Under the pieces are notes generated by a model that searched no databases, was not told the origin of the DNA, and saw only the letters and a list, made by a program, of their open reading frames with translations. This document shows positions 1 through 11,280 of a stretch of 64,000 bases of DNA, piece after piece. This DNA is from Neoarius graeffei (lineage: Eukaryota > Chordata > Actinopteri > Siluriformes > Ariidae), in NCBI RefSeq assembly GCF_027579695.1, contig NC_083572.1, forward strand, positions 11,690,915 to 11,754,914, written 5' to 3'. The position numbers and the translations under genes were made by a program. Positions within the stretch are counted from its first letter, which is position 1; each line of letters begins with the position of its first letter.

Positions 1-79
1 CAGCCGACAGGCAATGAGCTTATCCCATCATGTGTTGTCCGTCGTCTGTCGCCTGGCCGGCATCGTCCACATTTCATGA

Positions 80-455
80 AAATTGCTTCTTCTCTCTCGA
101 TTCTTCATGGATTTTTATTCTTTTTGGCAGGAAGGTAGGTCTGCCTGGGGTGCATATGGCTTCTACCCAAATTTGCATAATTGCAATTAATAATGAAGAT
201 ATGGAGTAATTAGGCCCTAACGAGCAGTTTCCACACAAATCACTGCTTCTCCCTCAATTCTTCACCGATTTTGATTCTTTCTGACATGAAGGTAGGGGTA
301 CCTAGGGTGCATATAACTTGTACCCAGTTTTGCTTAATTACAATTATGAATGAAGTTCTGGGCTAATTAATCCTTAATGAGCAGTTCAACAAAAAATGCT
401 TCTTCTCAGTCAGTTCCTTGCCGTTTTGGATTCTTTCTGGCAAATAGGGTGTATA
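80..455. repeat. Diverged tandem repeat, unit about 156 bp
   Basis: Two and a half diverged copies of one unit begin near 80, 236 and 392. Each carries a TTCTTC-rich start, a GATTCTTTCTG-like block and a GGGTGCATAT block. The third copy is cut off where the Tc1 element begins at 458. Nothing coding is seen in it. Confidence 0.6.
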
Positions 456-457
456 TA

Positions 458-2062
458 CAACCCCGATTCCAAAAAAGTTGGGACAAAATACAAATTGTAA
501 ATAAAAACGGAATGCAATAATTTACAAATCTCAAAAACTGATATTGTATTCACAATAGAACATAGACAACATATCAAATGTCGAAAGTGAGACATTTTGA
601 AATTTCATGCCAAATATTGGCTCATTTGAAATTTCATGACAGCAACACATCTCAAAAAAGTTGGGACAGGGGCAATAAGAGGCTGGAAAAGTTAAAGGTA
701 CAAAAAAGGAACAGCTGGAGGACCAAATTGCAACTCATTGGGTTAATTGGCAATAGGTCATTAACATGACTGGGTATAAAAAGAGCATCTTGGAGTGGCA
801 GCGGCTCTCAGAAGTAAAGATGGGAAGAGGATCACCAATCCCCCGAATTCTGCACCGACAAATAGTGGAGCAATATCAGAAAGGAGTTCGACAGTGTAAA
901 ATTGCAAAGGGTTTGAACATATCATCATCTACAGTGCATAATATCATCAAAAGATTCAGAGAATCTGGAAGAATCTCTGTGCGTAAGGGTCAAGGCCGGA
1001 AAACCATACTGGGTGCCCGTGATCTTCGGGCCCTTAGATGGCACTGCATCACATACAGGCATGCTTCTGTATTGGAAATCACAAAATGGGCTCAGGAATA
1101 TTTCCAGAGAACATTATCTGTGAACACAATTCACCGTGCCATCCGCCGTTGCCAGCTAAAACTCTATAGTTCAAAGAAGAAGACGTATCTAAACACAATC
1201 CAGAAGTGCAGACGTCTTCTCTGGGCCAAGGCTCATTTAAAATGGACGGTGGCAAAGTGGAAAACTGTTCTGTGGTCAGACAAATCAAAATTTGAAGTTC
1301 TTTATGGAAATCAGGGACGCTGTGTCATTCGGACTAAAGAGGAGAAGGACGACCCAAGTTGTTATCAGCGCTCAGTTCAGAAGCCTGCATCTCTGAAGGT
1401 ATGGGGTTGCATTAGTGCGTGTGGCATGGGCAGCTTACGCATCTGGAAAGACACCATCAATGCTGAAAGGTATATCCAGGTTCTAGAGCAACATATGCTC
1501 CCATCCAGACGACGTCTCTTTCAGGGAAGACCTTGCATTTTCCAACATGACAATGCCAAACCACATACTGCACCAATTACAGCATCATGGCTGTGTAGAA
1601 GAAGGGTCCGGGTACTGAACTGGCCAGCCTGCAGTCCAGATCTTTCACCCATAGAAAACATTTGGCGCATCATAAAACGGAAGATACGACAAAAAAGACC
1701 TAAGACAGTTGAGCAACTAGAATCCTACATTAGACAAGAATGGGTTAACATTCCTATCCCTAAACTTGAGCAACTTGTCTCCTCAGTCCCCAGACGTTTA
1801 CAGACTGTTGTAAAGAGAAAAGGGGATGTCTCACAGTGGGAAACATGGCCTTGTCCCAACTTTTTTGAGATGTGTTGTTGTCATGAAATTTAAAATCACC
1901 TAATTTTTCTCTTTAAATGATACATTTTCTCAGTTTAAACATTTGATATGTCATCTATGTTCTATTCTGAATAAAATATGGAATTTTGAAACTTCAACAT
2001 CATTGCATTCCATTTTTATTTACAATTTGTACTTTGTCCCAACTTTTTTGGAATCAGGGTTG
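458..2062 (+). mobile_element. Tc1-type DNA transposon, complete, with TA target duplication
   Basis: The element is flanked by TA at 456-457 and 2063-2064. Its left end CAACCCCGATTCCAAAAAAG is matched inverted at the right end. The motif CAAAAAAGTTGGGAC occurs at the outer end and again about 190 bp inside, near 653, and both are mirrored on the right near 1853 and 2036. This is the IR/DR layout of Sleeping Beauty-like Tc1 elements. The length of about 1.6 kb is normal for Tc1, and nothing is inserted in it. Confidence 0.93.
766..1893 (+). CDS. Tc1/mariner transposase, uninterrupted reading frame
   Basis: This nuclear cut-and-paste transposase would bind the TIRs of its own element and insert at TA. 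The N-terminal third has paired-like helix-turn-helix segments (a [16 protein letters not shown] region, then [12 protein letters not shown]). The catalytic domain carries the DDE triad: WSDKSKF, then FQHDNAKPH, then [10 protein letters not shown]. There are 34 residues between the second D and the E, so it is DD34E. The frame opens at 766, but the ATG at 820 (MGRGSP, 357 residues) matches the usual N-terminus of the family and may be the true start. The C-terminal stretch after KRKGD runs into the inner repeat of the right TIR. No stop or frameshift is seen, unlike the other three Tc1 copies here. Activity is unknown. Confidence 0.9.
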   Translation: MTGYKKSILEWQRLSEVKMGRGSPIPRILHRQIVEQYQKGVRQCKIAKGLNISSSTVHNIIKRFRESGRISVRKGQGRKTILGARDLRALRWHCITYRHASVLEITKWAQEYFQRTLSVNTIHRAIRRCQLKLYSSKKKTYLNTIQKCRRLLWAKAHLKWTVAKWKTVLWSDKSKFEVLYGNQGRCVIRTKEEKDDPSCYQRSVQKPASLKVWGCISACGMGSLRIWKDTINAERYIQVLEQHMLPSRRRLFQGRPCIFQHDNAKPHTAPITASWLCRRRVRVLNWPACSPDLSPIENIWRIIKRKIRQKRPKTVEQLESYIRQEWVNIPIPKLEQLVSSVPRRLQTVVKRKGDVSQWETWPCPNFFEMCCCHEI

Positions 2063-2288
2063 TAGCTTCTATATATAGCTTGTATATAGTGTATATAGCT
2101 TGCAACATTTATTGCACAAGGTGGTCCACTTTAGATCATTCCTTCTGGACTAGACGGGGCCGGAGTGAGCTACACTGTCATTGACAGTCTCGTTATGAAT
2201 TGCTTTGGATAAGCAAGATGCAAAACACCGGGGTTGCAAGGTTTCACATTGTGTTGCATACTTTTAAACCAAACTACACAAAAACTGG

Positions 2289-2668
2289 AGCAGCACGGTA
2301 GTGTAGTGATTAGCACTGTCGCCTCACAGCAAGAAGGTCCTGGGTTCGAGCCAAGTGGCCGGCGAGGGCCTTTCTGTGTGGAGTTTGCATGTTCTCCCCG
2401 TGTCTGCATGAGTTTCCTCTGGGTGCTCTGGTTTCCCCCACAGTCCAAAGACATGCAGGTTAGGTTAACTGATGACTCTAAATTAACCGTAGGTGTGAAT
2501 GTGAGTGTGAATGGTTGTTTGTCTCTATGTGTCAGCCCTGTGATGACCTGGTGACTTGTCCAGGGTGTACCCCGCCTCTCGCCCATAGTCAGCTGGGATA
2601 GGCTCCAGCTTGCCTGTGACCCTGTAGAACAGGATAAGCGGCTACAGATAATGGATGGATGGATGGAT
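2289..2668 (+). mobile_element. tRNA-derived SINE (V-SINE type), ATGG-tailed
   Basis: The head has pol III A-box-like (GTGTAGTGATTAGCACTG) and B-box (GGTTCGAGCC) sequences. The central part (GTGTGGAGTTTGCATGTTC and CCAAAGACATGCAGGTTA) matches the core shared by V-SINEs. The tail is ATGGATGG repeats rather than the ATGAG repeats of most copies here. A 12-bp target duplication ACACAAAAACTG lies at 2277-2288 and 2669-2680. Confidence 0.9.
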
Positions 2669-2680
2669 ACACAAAAACTG

Positions 2681-3542
2681 CTGTCATTTGGCCTGGATAC
2701 AAAGACCATGCACATGATGGGTAAAACCACCTTCATAACATAACAAAGCAGAATATGAAAACCTGTATCCCTGTTTTCTTGATATGTCAAGAATTTCTTG
2801 CTCATCAGTGATTTCAATTTTTAAATTGAATTCTTTTTTCATTCATTTAGTGTGTAATAACATAGGACCATTGTCATGCCCAATGTAACACAACGGCTCC
2901 TTCAATAAGGTTCTGTAAATATGATGCTCATTGTCGTCGGCTGTTCATCGCTAGCAATGATGACTGCTTCATTAGGATGCACAGAAAAGCAGATGGGCTG
3001 CGAGGCCTTCTTTCTCCTTTCCTTATGAAGTGCCTTGCACAGTACGGATGTCGTGCCCCCATCGTGTTGTTTCTCTGGACCGCCAGACCTGATGTCAAGT
3101 GGTGCACAAAAGTGCCACAGATCTGACGGGTATGGAAGTTGCCCCACAGTGACAACTGACTTGCCAAGTGATGCCATCCATTGGCCATTTGAGTGGCTCT
3201 TCCGCATGCCAACTGGTGGTGTGCCATTGACCTTGTTGGGTTCATCTGCCACGCTGCACCGAAACGCACCCTGCTGCCAGCATCTCATTGGTGATGTACT
3301 ATTTAACCCATAGCTGGAACCCAGGCAGGTGCTACCACTCTGGGTCAGAGCGGACCTGGGAGCAATGGTGATTAAGGGGTAACTCCACTTTCCCCAATAC
3401 TCAAGTCCTCCCGGACCTAAGACTCACCACCGGTTGCAGTTTAAAGTCATAGCCAGGACTAAGAATGACAGTATAATGCATTATGGATAGAAATAGAGAA
3501 TAGAATAGGATGCAAATGAGCCTTCGACACCCATGACCCTGT
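2681..3542. other. Unassigned stretch, no supported gene
   Basis: Overlapping open frames of about 100-130 codons occur on both strands around 2900-3300. None has a motif I recognise, and their overlap suggests a decayed repeat rather than a gene. A CTCCCGGACCTAAGACTCACC-like segment near 3410 also looks repeat-derived. Confidence 0.4.
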
Positions 3543-3863
3543 CGCCAGTTCACCAGGTTGTCCTTCCTTGGACCACTTTTGGTAGGCACTAACCACTGCA
3601 TACCAGGAACACCTCACAAGATGTGCCATTTTGGAGATGCTCAGACCCAGTCATCTAGCAATCACAATTTGGCCCTTGTCAAAGTCACTCAGATCCTTAC
3701 GCTTGCCTATTTTTCCTGCTTTCAACACATCAACTTCAAGAACTGATTGTTCCCGTCTTGCTGCATAATATATTCCACCCCTTGACAGGTGCGAATGTAA
3801 TGAAATAATCAGTGTTATTCACTTCACCTGTCAGTGGCCATAATGTTATAGCTGATCAGTGTG
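3543..3863. repeat. Unclassified interspersed repeat
   Basis: The stretch from CCAGTTCACCAGGTTG to GGCCATAATGTTATAGCTGA resembles a repeat common in teleost genomes, recalled by eye. I cannot name its class. It codes for nothing recognisable. Confidence 0.4.
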
Positions 3864-4371
3864 TATAATTAACAGTTATTCCACAAAATCAAGTCGTACT
3901 TGAGCTGATAGCTGATGAAGCACGTTGCGCCGAGTTGGCTATAAGCCACGTACAAAGAAACTGAGTGAAATAACTGTTTTATTCTATCCACATTCCTGAT
4001 CAAGTTCCATTACCCATTCTATTTCTTGATAAACTTCGGAACTAATCAGAACTAGAAATGAAATGAGAAAAACCTCGTTATAACTTCATAGTATCGGAAG
4101 ATAATTGGCAGATAAAAAGACAAACAAAATTCACTTTGTGGTTCACCAAGGTTACTGATCCGATATCAAGTAAGTGGTGTTTATTTTCAGAAAATTTACC
4201 TTTGATTATCACAGCTTTTGTTCGGTTCTTCTGAAAGGTCAAATGAAAGGTTTTATAAGGCTGTTGGGTTTTTTTTTTAGCTTTTTGGCAGATATTTAGG
4301 CTAAGAATTCCAGCCATTCAACAAGAGTTGGAATGAGTACTTATGTTTTTCAATTAATAATTTTTTTAAAT
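3864..4371. other. AT-rich filler, nothing recognised
   Basis: I see no coding motif, RNA gene or terminal repeat in this stretch. Confidence 0.4.
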
Positions 4372-4386
4372 AAATTTCTGACATAG

Positions 4387-4761
4387 GGCAGCACAGTGGT
4401 GTAGTGGTTAGTGCTGTCGCCTCACAGCAAGAAGGTCCAGGTTCAAGCCCCATGGCCAGCGAGGGCCTTTCTGTGAAGAGTTTGCATGTTCTCCCCGTGT
4501 CCGCATGGGTTTCCTCCGGGCGCTCCGGTTTCCCCCACAGTCCAAAGACATGCAGGTTAGGTTAACTGGTGACTCTAAATTGACCGTAGGTGTGAATGTG
4601 AGTGTGAATGGTTGTCTGTGTCTATGTGTCAGCCCTGTGATGACCTGGCGACTTGTCCAGGGTGTACCCCGCCTTTTGCCCGTAGTCAGCTGGGATAGGC
4701 TCCAGCTTGCCTGCGACCCTGTAGAAGGATAAAGCGGCTAGAGATAATGAGATGAGATGAG
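4387..4761 (+). mobile_element. tRNA-derived SINE, first of a tandem pair
   Basis: This is a full-length copy, from the GGCAGCACAGTGGTGTAG head to the GAGATGAGATGAG tail. The target duplication AAATTTCTGACATAG lies at 4372-4386 and 4762-4776. A second SINE starts directly after the right-hand duplication. Confidence 0.92.
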
Positions 4762-4776
4762 AAATTTCTGACATAG

Positions 4777-5150
4777 GGCGGCACGGTGGTGTCATGGTTA
4801 GCACTGTCGCCTCACAGCAAGAAGGTCCGGGTTCGAGCCCCGTGGCCGGCGAGGGCCTTTCTGTGTGGAGTTTGCATGTTCTCCCCGTGTCCGCGTGGGT
4901 TTCCTCCGGGTGCTCCAGTTTCCCCCACAGTCCAAAGACATGCAGGTTAGGTTAACTGGTGACTCTAAATTGACCGTAGGTGTGAATGTGAGTGTGAATG
5001 GTTGTCTGTGTCTATGTGTCAGCCCTGTGATGACCTGGTGACTTGTCCAGGGTGTACCCTGCCTTTCGCCCGTAGTCAGCTGGGATAGGCTCCAGCTTGC
5101 CTGCGACCCTGTAGAACAGGATAAAGCGGCTAGAGATAATGAGATGAGAT
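4777..5150 (+). mobile_element. tRNA-derived SINE, second of a tandem pair
   Basis: This is a full-length copy that begins immediately after the 3' target duplication of the first SINE. No matching duplication follows its tail (AAAGTTCACAGC follows). It therefore arose by recombination, or by insertion whose duplication has been lost. Confidence 0.92.
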
Positions 5151-5242
5151 AAAGTTCACAGCACTGTATTTTGAACAAAACCCTGATGCTGCTCACAGCT
5201 TGATGATATGCTTGTAAGAGATGAGGTGAGTATAATTGATAA

Positions 5243-5335
5243 CATGTATATATGCTATATTTACTGTATGGACATTGTATCAGAAAACAATTTTATTTAT
5301 AAGCAGTAGCCACGTGTACCCATAGGGTACCTATT
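5243..5335. repeat. Short repeat, inverted copy at 11178-11280
   Basis: About 90 bp containing GCTATATTTACTGTATGGAC and CCCATAGGGTACC recurs in inverted orientation near 11178-11280, about 5.9 kb away. The class is unknown. Confidence 0.6.
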
Positions 5336-6065
5336 TTGTTTTTCTCTACTCAGGGTATATGAGCTGAGTAGCCAATCAGAGCGCACAAGTGCTCATATCC
5401 AGTGAATGTGGATAGAATATTTTAGATATAAAGTGTAACTGTCCTTTCAATAATTAAAAAAAGGAGTTGTTGGCAAATTATGAAAAAGCTGCCAAAAAGA
5501 TAGAAAATCAGATTTGGCCCAGGACTGTGTTTTTCTGTCGATATCAACTCCATTTCAATTTTAAGAAACTACCACCCATGAATTTCACCAAATAGCATGG
5601 AAATGATTATATTCATTTGTAAAAGCCGATTATCGATGCTTTTCGCACAGTCAGTCTGCCTGAACACGTCCACAACCTTGTGACAGTGAATGTCTTTGAT
5701 CAAGTTGCTGGGGAGCTACATATTTTCACAAAATGAACATTAGGCTGATTTATTCAGCTTGTAATCAGATACAGGCTGGCAAAATGTCAGTGATGCTCCT
5801 GTGCTGCAGGCAGAATGAAATCTTGAAATGCAGTTTTCCCCCTTTTCTTTTAGGCAGGTTTTAAAATGTGTATCTCGAGACGGTTTGTGTGCAGATGGCA
5901 AGTGAAACTAGCTGCCCTACATATTCAAATGCGCACTACACCAATATGAGGGTGAGCTGACTATTTTTGACCCTCTCTTGAAGCACATGACCGATATGCT
6001 GTCATTTGGCCCAGATGTATATCATTTGAATGGAATAGATTTCACCTCCCAATATGTCAATTCAT
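5336..6065. other. No gene seen
   Basis: AT-rich sequence with no recognisable exon, RNA gene or terminal repeat. Confidence 0.4.
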
Positions 6066-6076
6066 TCCTGAAACAT

Positions 6077-6459
6077 TTCATCTCATCTCATCTCATTATC
6101 TCTAGCCGCTTTATCCTGTTCTACAGGGTCGCAGGCAAGCTGGAGCCTATCCCAGCTGACTACGGGCGAAAGGCGGGGTACACCCTGGACAAGTCGCCAG
6201 GTCATCACAGGGCTGACACATAGACACAGACAACCATTCACACTCACATTCACACCTACGGTCAATTTAGAGTCACCAGTTAACCTAACCTGCATGTCTT
6301 TGGACTGTGAGGGAAACCAGAGCACCCGGAGGAAACCCACGCGGACACGGGGAGAACATGCAAACTCCGCACAGAAAGGCCCTCGCCGGCCACGGGGCTC
6401 GAACCCGGACCTTCTTGCTGTGAGGCGACAGCGCTAACCACTACACCACCGTGCCGCCC
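6077..6459 (-). mobile_element. tRNA-derived SINE, full length
   Basis: The tail (CATCTCATCTCATC) is at the left and the tRNA-like head at the right. The target duplication TCCTGAAACAT at 6066-6076 matches TCCTGTAACAT at 6460-6470 with one mismatch. Confidence 0.92.
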
Positions 6460-6718
6460 TCCTGTAACATCACGGGCGATTGCTCTAAGACAACGAGGGA
6501 GGCTCATCCTCCTCTAAAAATGACGAACATCGTGTAGGATGAATTGCGCTAGGCTTATGTTATAGCCGACCTTATAACATTGCTATTTCAGATCCAGAAT
6601 CATAGAAATATATGTGCTCAACCCAACTACAGTGTGAAATCATTCCGTTATAACTTTCCCCAGTTCGCCTAATGTGTGCGTGAGTTTTTCCCCCTCGTGA
6701 CAGCGCGATGCAGCGCAG

Positions 6719-6932
6719 CCTCAGTGGACTTCAATGGCATTTGGGAGCTATGCGCTTTTCAAGATCAAAATGCAAGACGATTATTGGACAAATACTGCGA
6801 AAACGCCCGCCCACCGGACTCCCAGCCTCAGTGGACTTCAATGGCATTTGGGAGCTATGCGCTTTTCAATATCAAAATGAAAGACTGTTATTGGACAAAT
6901 ACTGCGAAAACGCCCGCCCATGGACTCCGAGC
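6719..6932 (+). repeat. Tandem duplication, 107-bp unit
   Basis: CCTCAGTGGACTTCAATGGC starts at 6719 and again at 6826, and each copy runs to a GAAAACGCCCGCCCA block. The copies are nearly identical, so the duplication is fairly recent. It lies in the leader of the hAT-like element. Confidence 0.85.
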
Positions 6933-7292
6933 CTCACAGTGGGAGGGACATGGCAGTTTCCGTGAGGAGACTGGTGATTGGTGAAAGCGGCCGGATATTT
7001 TTCTTTGATTGACAGCTCGTTTCAAATATAGGCAGGCAGCGGTGAATTTCAGTTCAGTCCCATGCGGATTCGCAAGTGCTGTGGTGTATTGTAAGAGATC
7101 AGCTTACATTTCGATTTCATTCATTACATACGGTTTCTACCAGCTTTTTTAGTTTGTATATATTTTCATTGTAAATAAAGTGTAAATATAGTGTTGTCAA
7201 GTTTGCTATCTTAGTTCCAGAAATTTCGTTTATTTGAGTGACTGAACTTGAACTTGAGGGGGCTAGTCAGCTAGCAAGAAAGCTGCGCACGG

Positions 7293-7496
7293 ATGCCAAG
7301 CATTGCTGATTTAATTTTGGCGAAGCCATTTGCCAGTCTTCCTTTCGAGGAAAAAATTAAAATTAAAGAGCAGGGTAGACCAACGCCTCAAATTGACTTG
7401 GTGAAAAAGGTAGGGAATAATACTCGTTCCTTTCAGCTCTCCTGGTACGAGAAAGTGAATTGGCTAACAGCAAGTGACCCACATCAACAACAGTAA
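7293..7496 (+). pseudogene. hAT transposase N-terminal fragment, TTF/ZMYM-like
   Basis: The 67-residue frame begins MPSIADLILAKPF and contains GRPTPQIDLVKK followed by RSFQLSWYEKVNWLT. That order resembles the start of TTF-type zinc-finger hAT transposases (the ZMYM1-like group), where the SWYEKVNWL block precedes the zinc ligands. The frame stops at TAA right after DPHQQQ, before any cysteine ligand. It is a truncated remnant or the end of a first exon; no clear GT donor is seen at the stop. Confidence 0.45.
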
Positions 7497-8790
7497 ATAG
7501 GCTACTTTAGTAATATGTCATGGATGAACCAAAAATATAGAATCTATTTAAAAGGTTTATGCTGAGTATATTATATTGGAATATATATTTTTCTGGATAT
7601 GAATTAAACACAGCTACAATTTGGAAAACATTTTTAAACAAAAACACAGCCGAGAACATTTCACACTACAGACCTGGATTAAAAGTGAAGGGTTATCAAA
7701 ATTGTCAATAAAACATTCCTCAGTCAAAATAAGTAAAATATAAGGAAAGTGTCATTGAATGAAATGTGTGGCACCCAGCTCTATGTTTGGCTCCCCAAGG
7801 TCAGTGCTTGTGCCTATTCCAGAACACTCTGCTGTTACTGCTGAGGTTCCTGACAAAGAGCTGCTTTCAATAATGATCAATTTTTAAACAACATGCCACA
7901 ATTTTAAAAAATAAAATGTTAAAATATACCTCTCCCCCCCAACACCACCATCATGTATATTGGACAGTAGGCTAATGGGCCAAAAGAACCTGTTATTTCA
8001 CAGTTTGTGACGCTGCCAACAATCAGCCAGATCAGAGGCAAGAGTATGGGCAAAATTGATGTGTTTTTTCTTTTAAAATCTGAAAATATCGTAAACGACC
8101 AGCCTCCCCTGTTTGAAAGACTACCAGCCGCCTCTGTGTAAAATGTGTGACTTTTTTTTTTAAGAAAAAAGAGCGAATGTGAATAATGCAAAAGGACTAA
8201 AGATAAGATCTTCTGCTCGATGCATTATGACTTCTCACCACTGTTGGTTTCAGTCAAGGAGAGTGTGCATGCTGCTCTGTGCATGTTTGAGAAGAGAGTT
8301 TGAGTGAATGACTCTCTCTAGTGGCAGCACATGACATTAAAACTTCTCTGCTGTTTCGATGAGATGTAAAACATTTATGCAAACTGTTCCCTTTACACAA
8401 ATAAAAAAAACATCTGCAGCAGAGCCTGGAGCTATTACACTCCGTCAGAAGCTCTAAAATATTCAAATATTAAATTATCCTGTATTCCTAGTGGACCAAC
8501 AAGAAGTTATTCGATTCAAACTGTAATTATATGGAGGAAACATTCATTAGGAATGGATCTATTTTGAGATTAACCTCAGAGATTGAACATTGTTAGCAAT
8601 TTTATGTCGCCGCTTTACCTGGTCAGAGTCACGGTGGAAATGGAGCTTGTTTTAATATGTTATTGGTTCTATACTAACACCTCACTCACAGGGACTTGTG
8701 TGCACAGAAAATGTATATTCTCCGGTGGACATTTCACTATATTACATGTAACTGTAAATGGATAAAAAAAAGTACAATGTATTGAAATTA
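7497..8790. other. No gene seen (1.3 kb)
   Basis: AT-rich sequence. The open frames on the minus strand near 7919-8466 have no recognisable motif. It may be the continuation of the hAT element or unrelated filler. Confidence 0.4.
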
Positions 8791-8792
8791 TA

Positions 8793-10422
8793 CAGTTAGG
8801 TCCATAAATATTTGGACAGGGACAACATTTTTCTAATTTTGGTTCTGTACATTACCACAATGAATTTTGAACAAAACAATTCAGATGCAGTTGAAGTTCA
8901 GATTTTCAGCTTTAATTCAGTGGGTTGAACAAAATGATTGCATAAAAATGTGAGGAACTAAAGCATTTTTTAAACACAATCCCTTCATTTCAGGGGCTCA
9001 AAAGTAATTGGACAAATTAAATAATTGTAAATAAAATGTTCATTTCTAATACTTGGTTGAAAACCCTTTGTTGGCAATGACTGCCTGAAGTCTTGAACTC
9101 ATGGACATCACCAGACGCTGTGTTTCCTCCTTTTTAATGCTCTGCCAGGCCTTTACTGCAGCGGTTTTCAGTTGCTGTTTGTTTGTGGGCCTTTCTGTCT
9201 GAAGTTTAGTCTTTAACAAGTGAAATGCATGCTCAATTGGGTTGAGATCAGGTGACTGACTTGGCCATTCAAGAATATTCCACTTCTTTGCTTTAATAAA
9301 CTCCTGGGTTGCTTTGGCTTTATGTTTTGGGTCATTGTCCATCTGTATTATGAAACGCCAACCAATCAGTTTAGCTGCATTTGAGCACACAGTATGTCTC
9401 TGAATACCTCAGAATTCATCCGGCTGCTTCTGTCCTGTGTCACATCATCAATAAACACTAGTGACCCAGTGCCACTGGCAGCCATGCATGCCCGAGCCAT
9501 CACACTGCCTCCGCCGTGTTTTACAGATGATGTGGTATGCTTTGGATCATGAGCTGTACCACGCCTTCGCCATACTTTTTTATTTCCATCATTCTGGTAG
9601 AGGTTGATCTTGGTTTCATCTGTCCAAAGAATGTTCTTCCAGAACTGTGCTGGCTTTTTTTAGATGTTTTTTAGCAAAGTCCAATCTAGCCTTTTTATTC
9701 TTGAGGCTTATGAGTGGCTTGCACCATGCAGTGAACCCTCTGTATTTACTTTCACACAGTCTTCTCTTTATGGTAGATTTGGATATTGATATGCCTACCT
9801 CCTGGAGAGTGTTGTTCACTTGGTTGGCTGTTGTGAAGGGGTTTCTCTTCACCATGAAAATTATTCTGTGATCATCCACCACTGTTGTCTTCTGTGGGCG
9901 TCCAGGTCTTTTTGCATTGATGAGTTCACCAGTGCCTTTCTTTCTTTCTTTCTCAGGATGTACCAAACTGTAGATTTTGCCACTCCTAATATTGTAGCAA
10001 TTTCTCAGATGGGTTTTTTTCTGTTTTCGCAGCTTAAGGATGGCTTGTTTCACCTGCATGGAGAGCTCCTTTGACCGCATGTTTTCTTCACAGCAAAATC
10101 TTCCAAATGCAAGCACCACACCTCAAATCAACTCCAGGCCTTTTATCTGCTTAATTGAGAATGACATAACAAAGGAATTGCCCACACCTGCCCATGAAAT
10201 AGCCTTTGAGTCAATTGTCCCTTTAAAAACAGGGTGGCACATGTTAAGGAGCTGAAACTCCTAAACCCTTCATCCAATTTTAATGTGGATACGCTCAAAT
10301 GAAAGCTGAAAGTCTGGACTTTATGTCCATGTCCATTATATAACTATAACTTGAATATGTTTCAGTAAACAGGTAAAAAAACAAAACTTGTGTCAGTGTC
10401 CAAATATATATGGACCTAACTT
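8793..10422 (-). mobile_element. Tc1-type transposon, decayed, minus strand
   Basis: TA lies at 8791-8792 and 10423-10424. The left end CAGTTAGGTCCATAAATATT pairs with the inverted right end near 10395-10420. The length is about 1.63 kb. The transposase frame is broken, so the copy is non-autonomous. Confidence 0.92.
9046..10080 (-). pseudogene. Tc1 transposase, frameshifted
   Basis: The N-terminal part from MRSKELSMQVKQAILK (start at 10080) has the DNA-binding segments, including KRPGRPQKTTVVDD and KSTIKRRLCE. It runs to about 9616. The region 9400-9610 holds the first catalytic stretch (TDETKIN and KHGGGS blocks) in other frames. The C-terminal part 9390-9046 keeps MDNDPKHKAKA and [11 protein letters not shown], with the second D and the E. 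At least two frame changes separate these blocks. Confidence 0.88.
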
Positions 10423-10432
10423 TAATGCTGTA

Positions 10433-10560
10433 CATTACATTACAGGCCTTTAGCAGACGCTCTTATCCAAAGCGACCTACAACATACCCAGAGCAGCCTG
10501 GGAAGCAGTTGGGGTTCAGCCATTCCTAAGAATCGAACCGGCAACCTTTTGGTCCCAAAG
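10433..10560. repeat. Short teleost repeat fragment
   Basis: AGGCCTTTAGCAGACGCTCT and the following CCAAAGCGACCTACAAC resemble a dispersed fish repeat seen in many species (recalled, not searched). It is followed by an unrelated segment up to the next SINE. Confidence 0.4.
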
Positions 10561-10640
10561 CTGCTTCAACCAAAAATGGCTTAAAAATAATGAAATGAAA
10601 TGAATGAACATTTAAAAAATACAGTAAACAGCAGTAAGCC

Positions 10641-11014
10641 AGGCACGGTGGTGTAGTGGTTAGCGCTGTCGCCTCACAGCAAGAAGGTCTGGGTTCAAGC
10701 CCCGTGGCCGACGAGAGCCTTTCTGTGCGGAGTTTGCATGTTCTCCCCGTGTCCGCGTGGGTTTCCTCCGGGTGCTCCGGTTTCCCCCACAGTCCAAAGA
10801 CATGCAGGTTAGGTTAACTGGTGACTCTAAATTGACCGTAGGTGTGAATATGAGTGTGAATGGTTGTCTGTGTCTATGTGTCAGCCCTGTGATGACCTGG
10901 CGACTTGTCCAGGGTGTACCCCGCCTTTCGCCCGTAGTCAGCTGGGATAGGCTCCAGCTTGCCTGCGACCCTGTAGAACAGGATAAAATGGCTAGAGATA
11001 ATGAGATGAGATGA
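10641..11014 (+). mobile_element. tRNA-derived SINE, full length
   Basis: The head is AGGCACGGTGGTGTAGTGG, the tail GATGAGATGAG. The target duplication GCAGTAAGCC lies at 10631-10640 and again directly after the tail. Confidence 0.92.
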
Positions 11015-11177
11015 GCAGTAAGCCATAATAAATGAAACAAAGTCAATATTTGGTGTGAGACGATCCTTTGCTTTAAAAAAAATAAAAAAAAGTCGTCTCA
11101 TGTACAACAAGTGTTGCCAGGTAAAACAAACCTCGCCTAGTAGCACTTATGATGAATATGAAGATATCGCAAAAAAA

Positions 11178-11280
11178 AAGGTACCCTATGGGTACATGTG
11201 GCTATTGCTTATAAATAAAATAGTTTTCTGATCCCATGTCCATACAGTAAATATAGCATATATATTTACTCTATGAAGCA
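11178..11280. repeat. Inverted partner of the repeat at 5243-5335
   Basis: It carries GGTACCCTATGGGTACATGT and ATACAGTAAATATAGC, the reverse complement of the left copy with several mismatches. Confidence 0.6.

Larger units (their letters stand above)
6471..7496 (+). mobile_element. Probable 5' part of a hAT-type element
   Basis: The left part begins with CGGGCGATTGCTCTAAGACA, which I recognise as the end of a fish hAT-type repeat. It leads through a GC-rich leader to an open frame with a TTF/ZMYM-like zinc-finger start at 7293. I did not find the matching right TIR, so the element may be truncated after 7496. Confidence 0.4.

Noticed and set aside
2902-3313. Three overlapping frames of 92-128 codons
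   Set aside because: They lie on both strands over the same bases, with no family match I recognise and no splice or start context.
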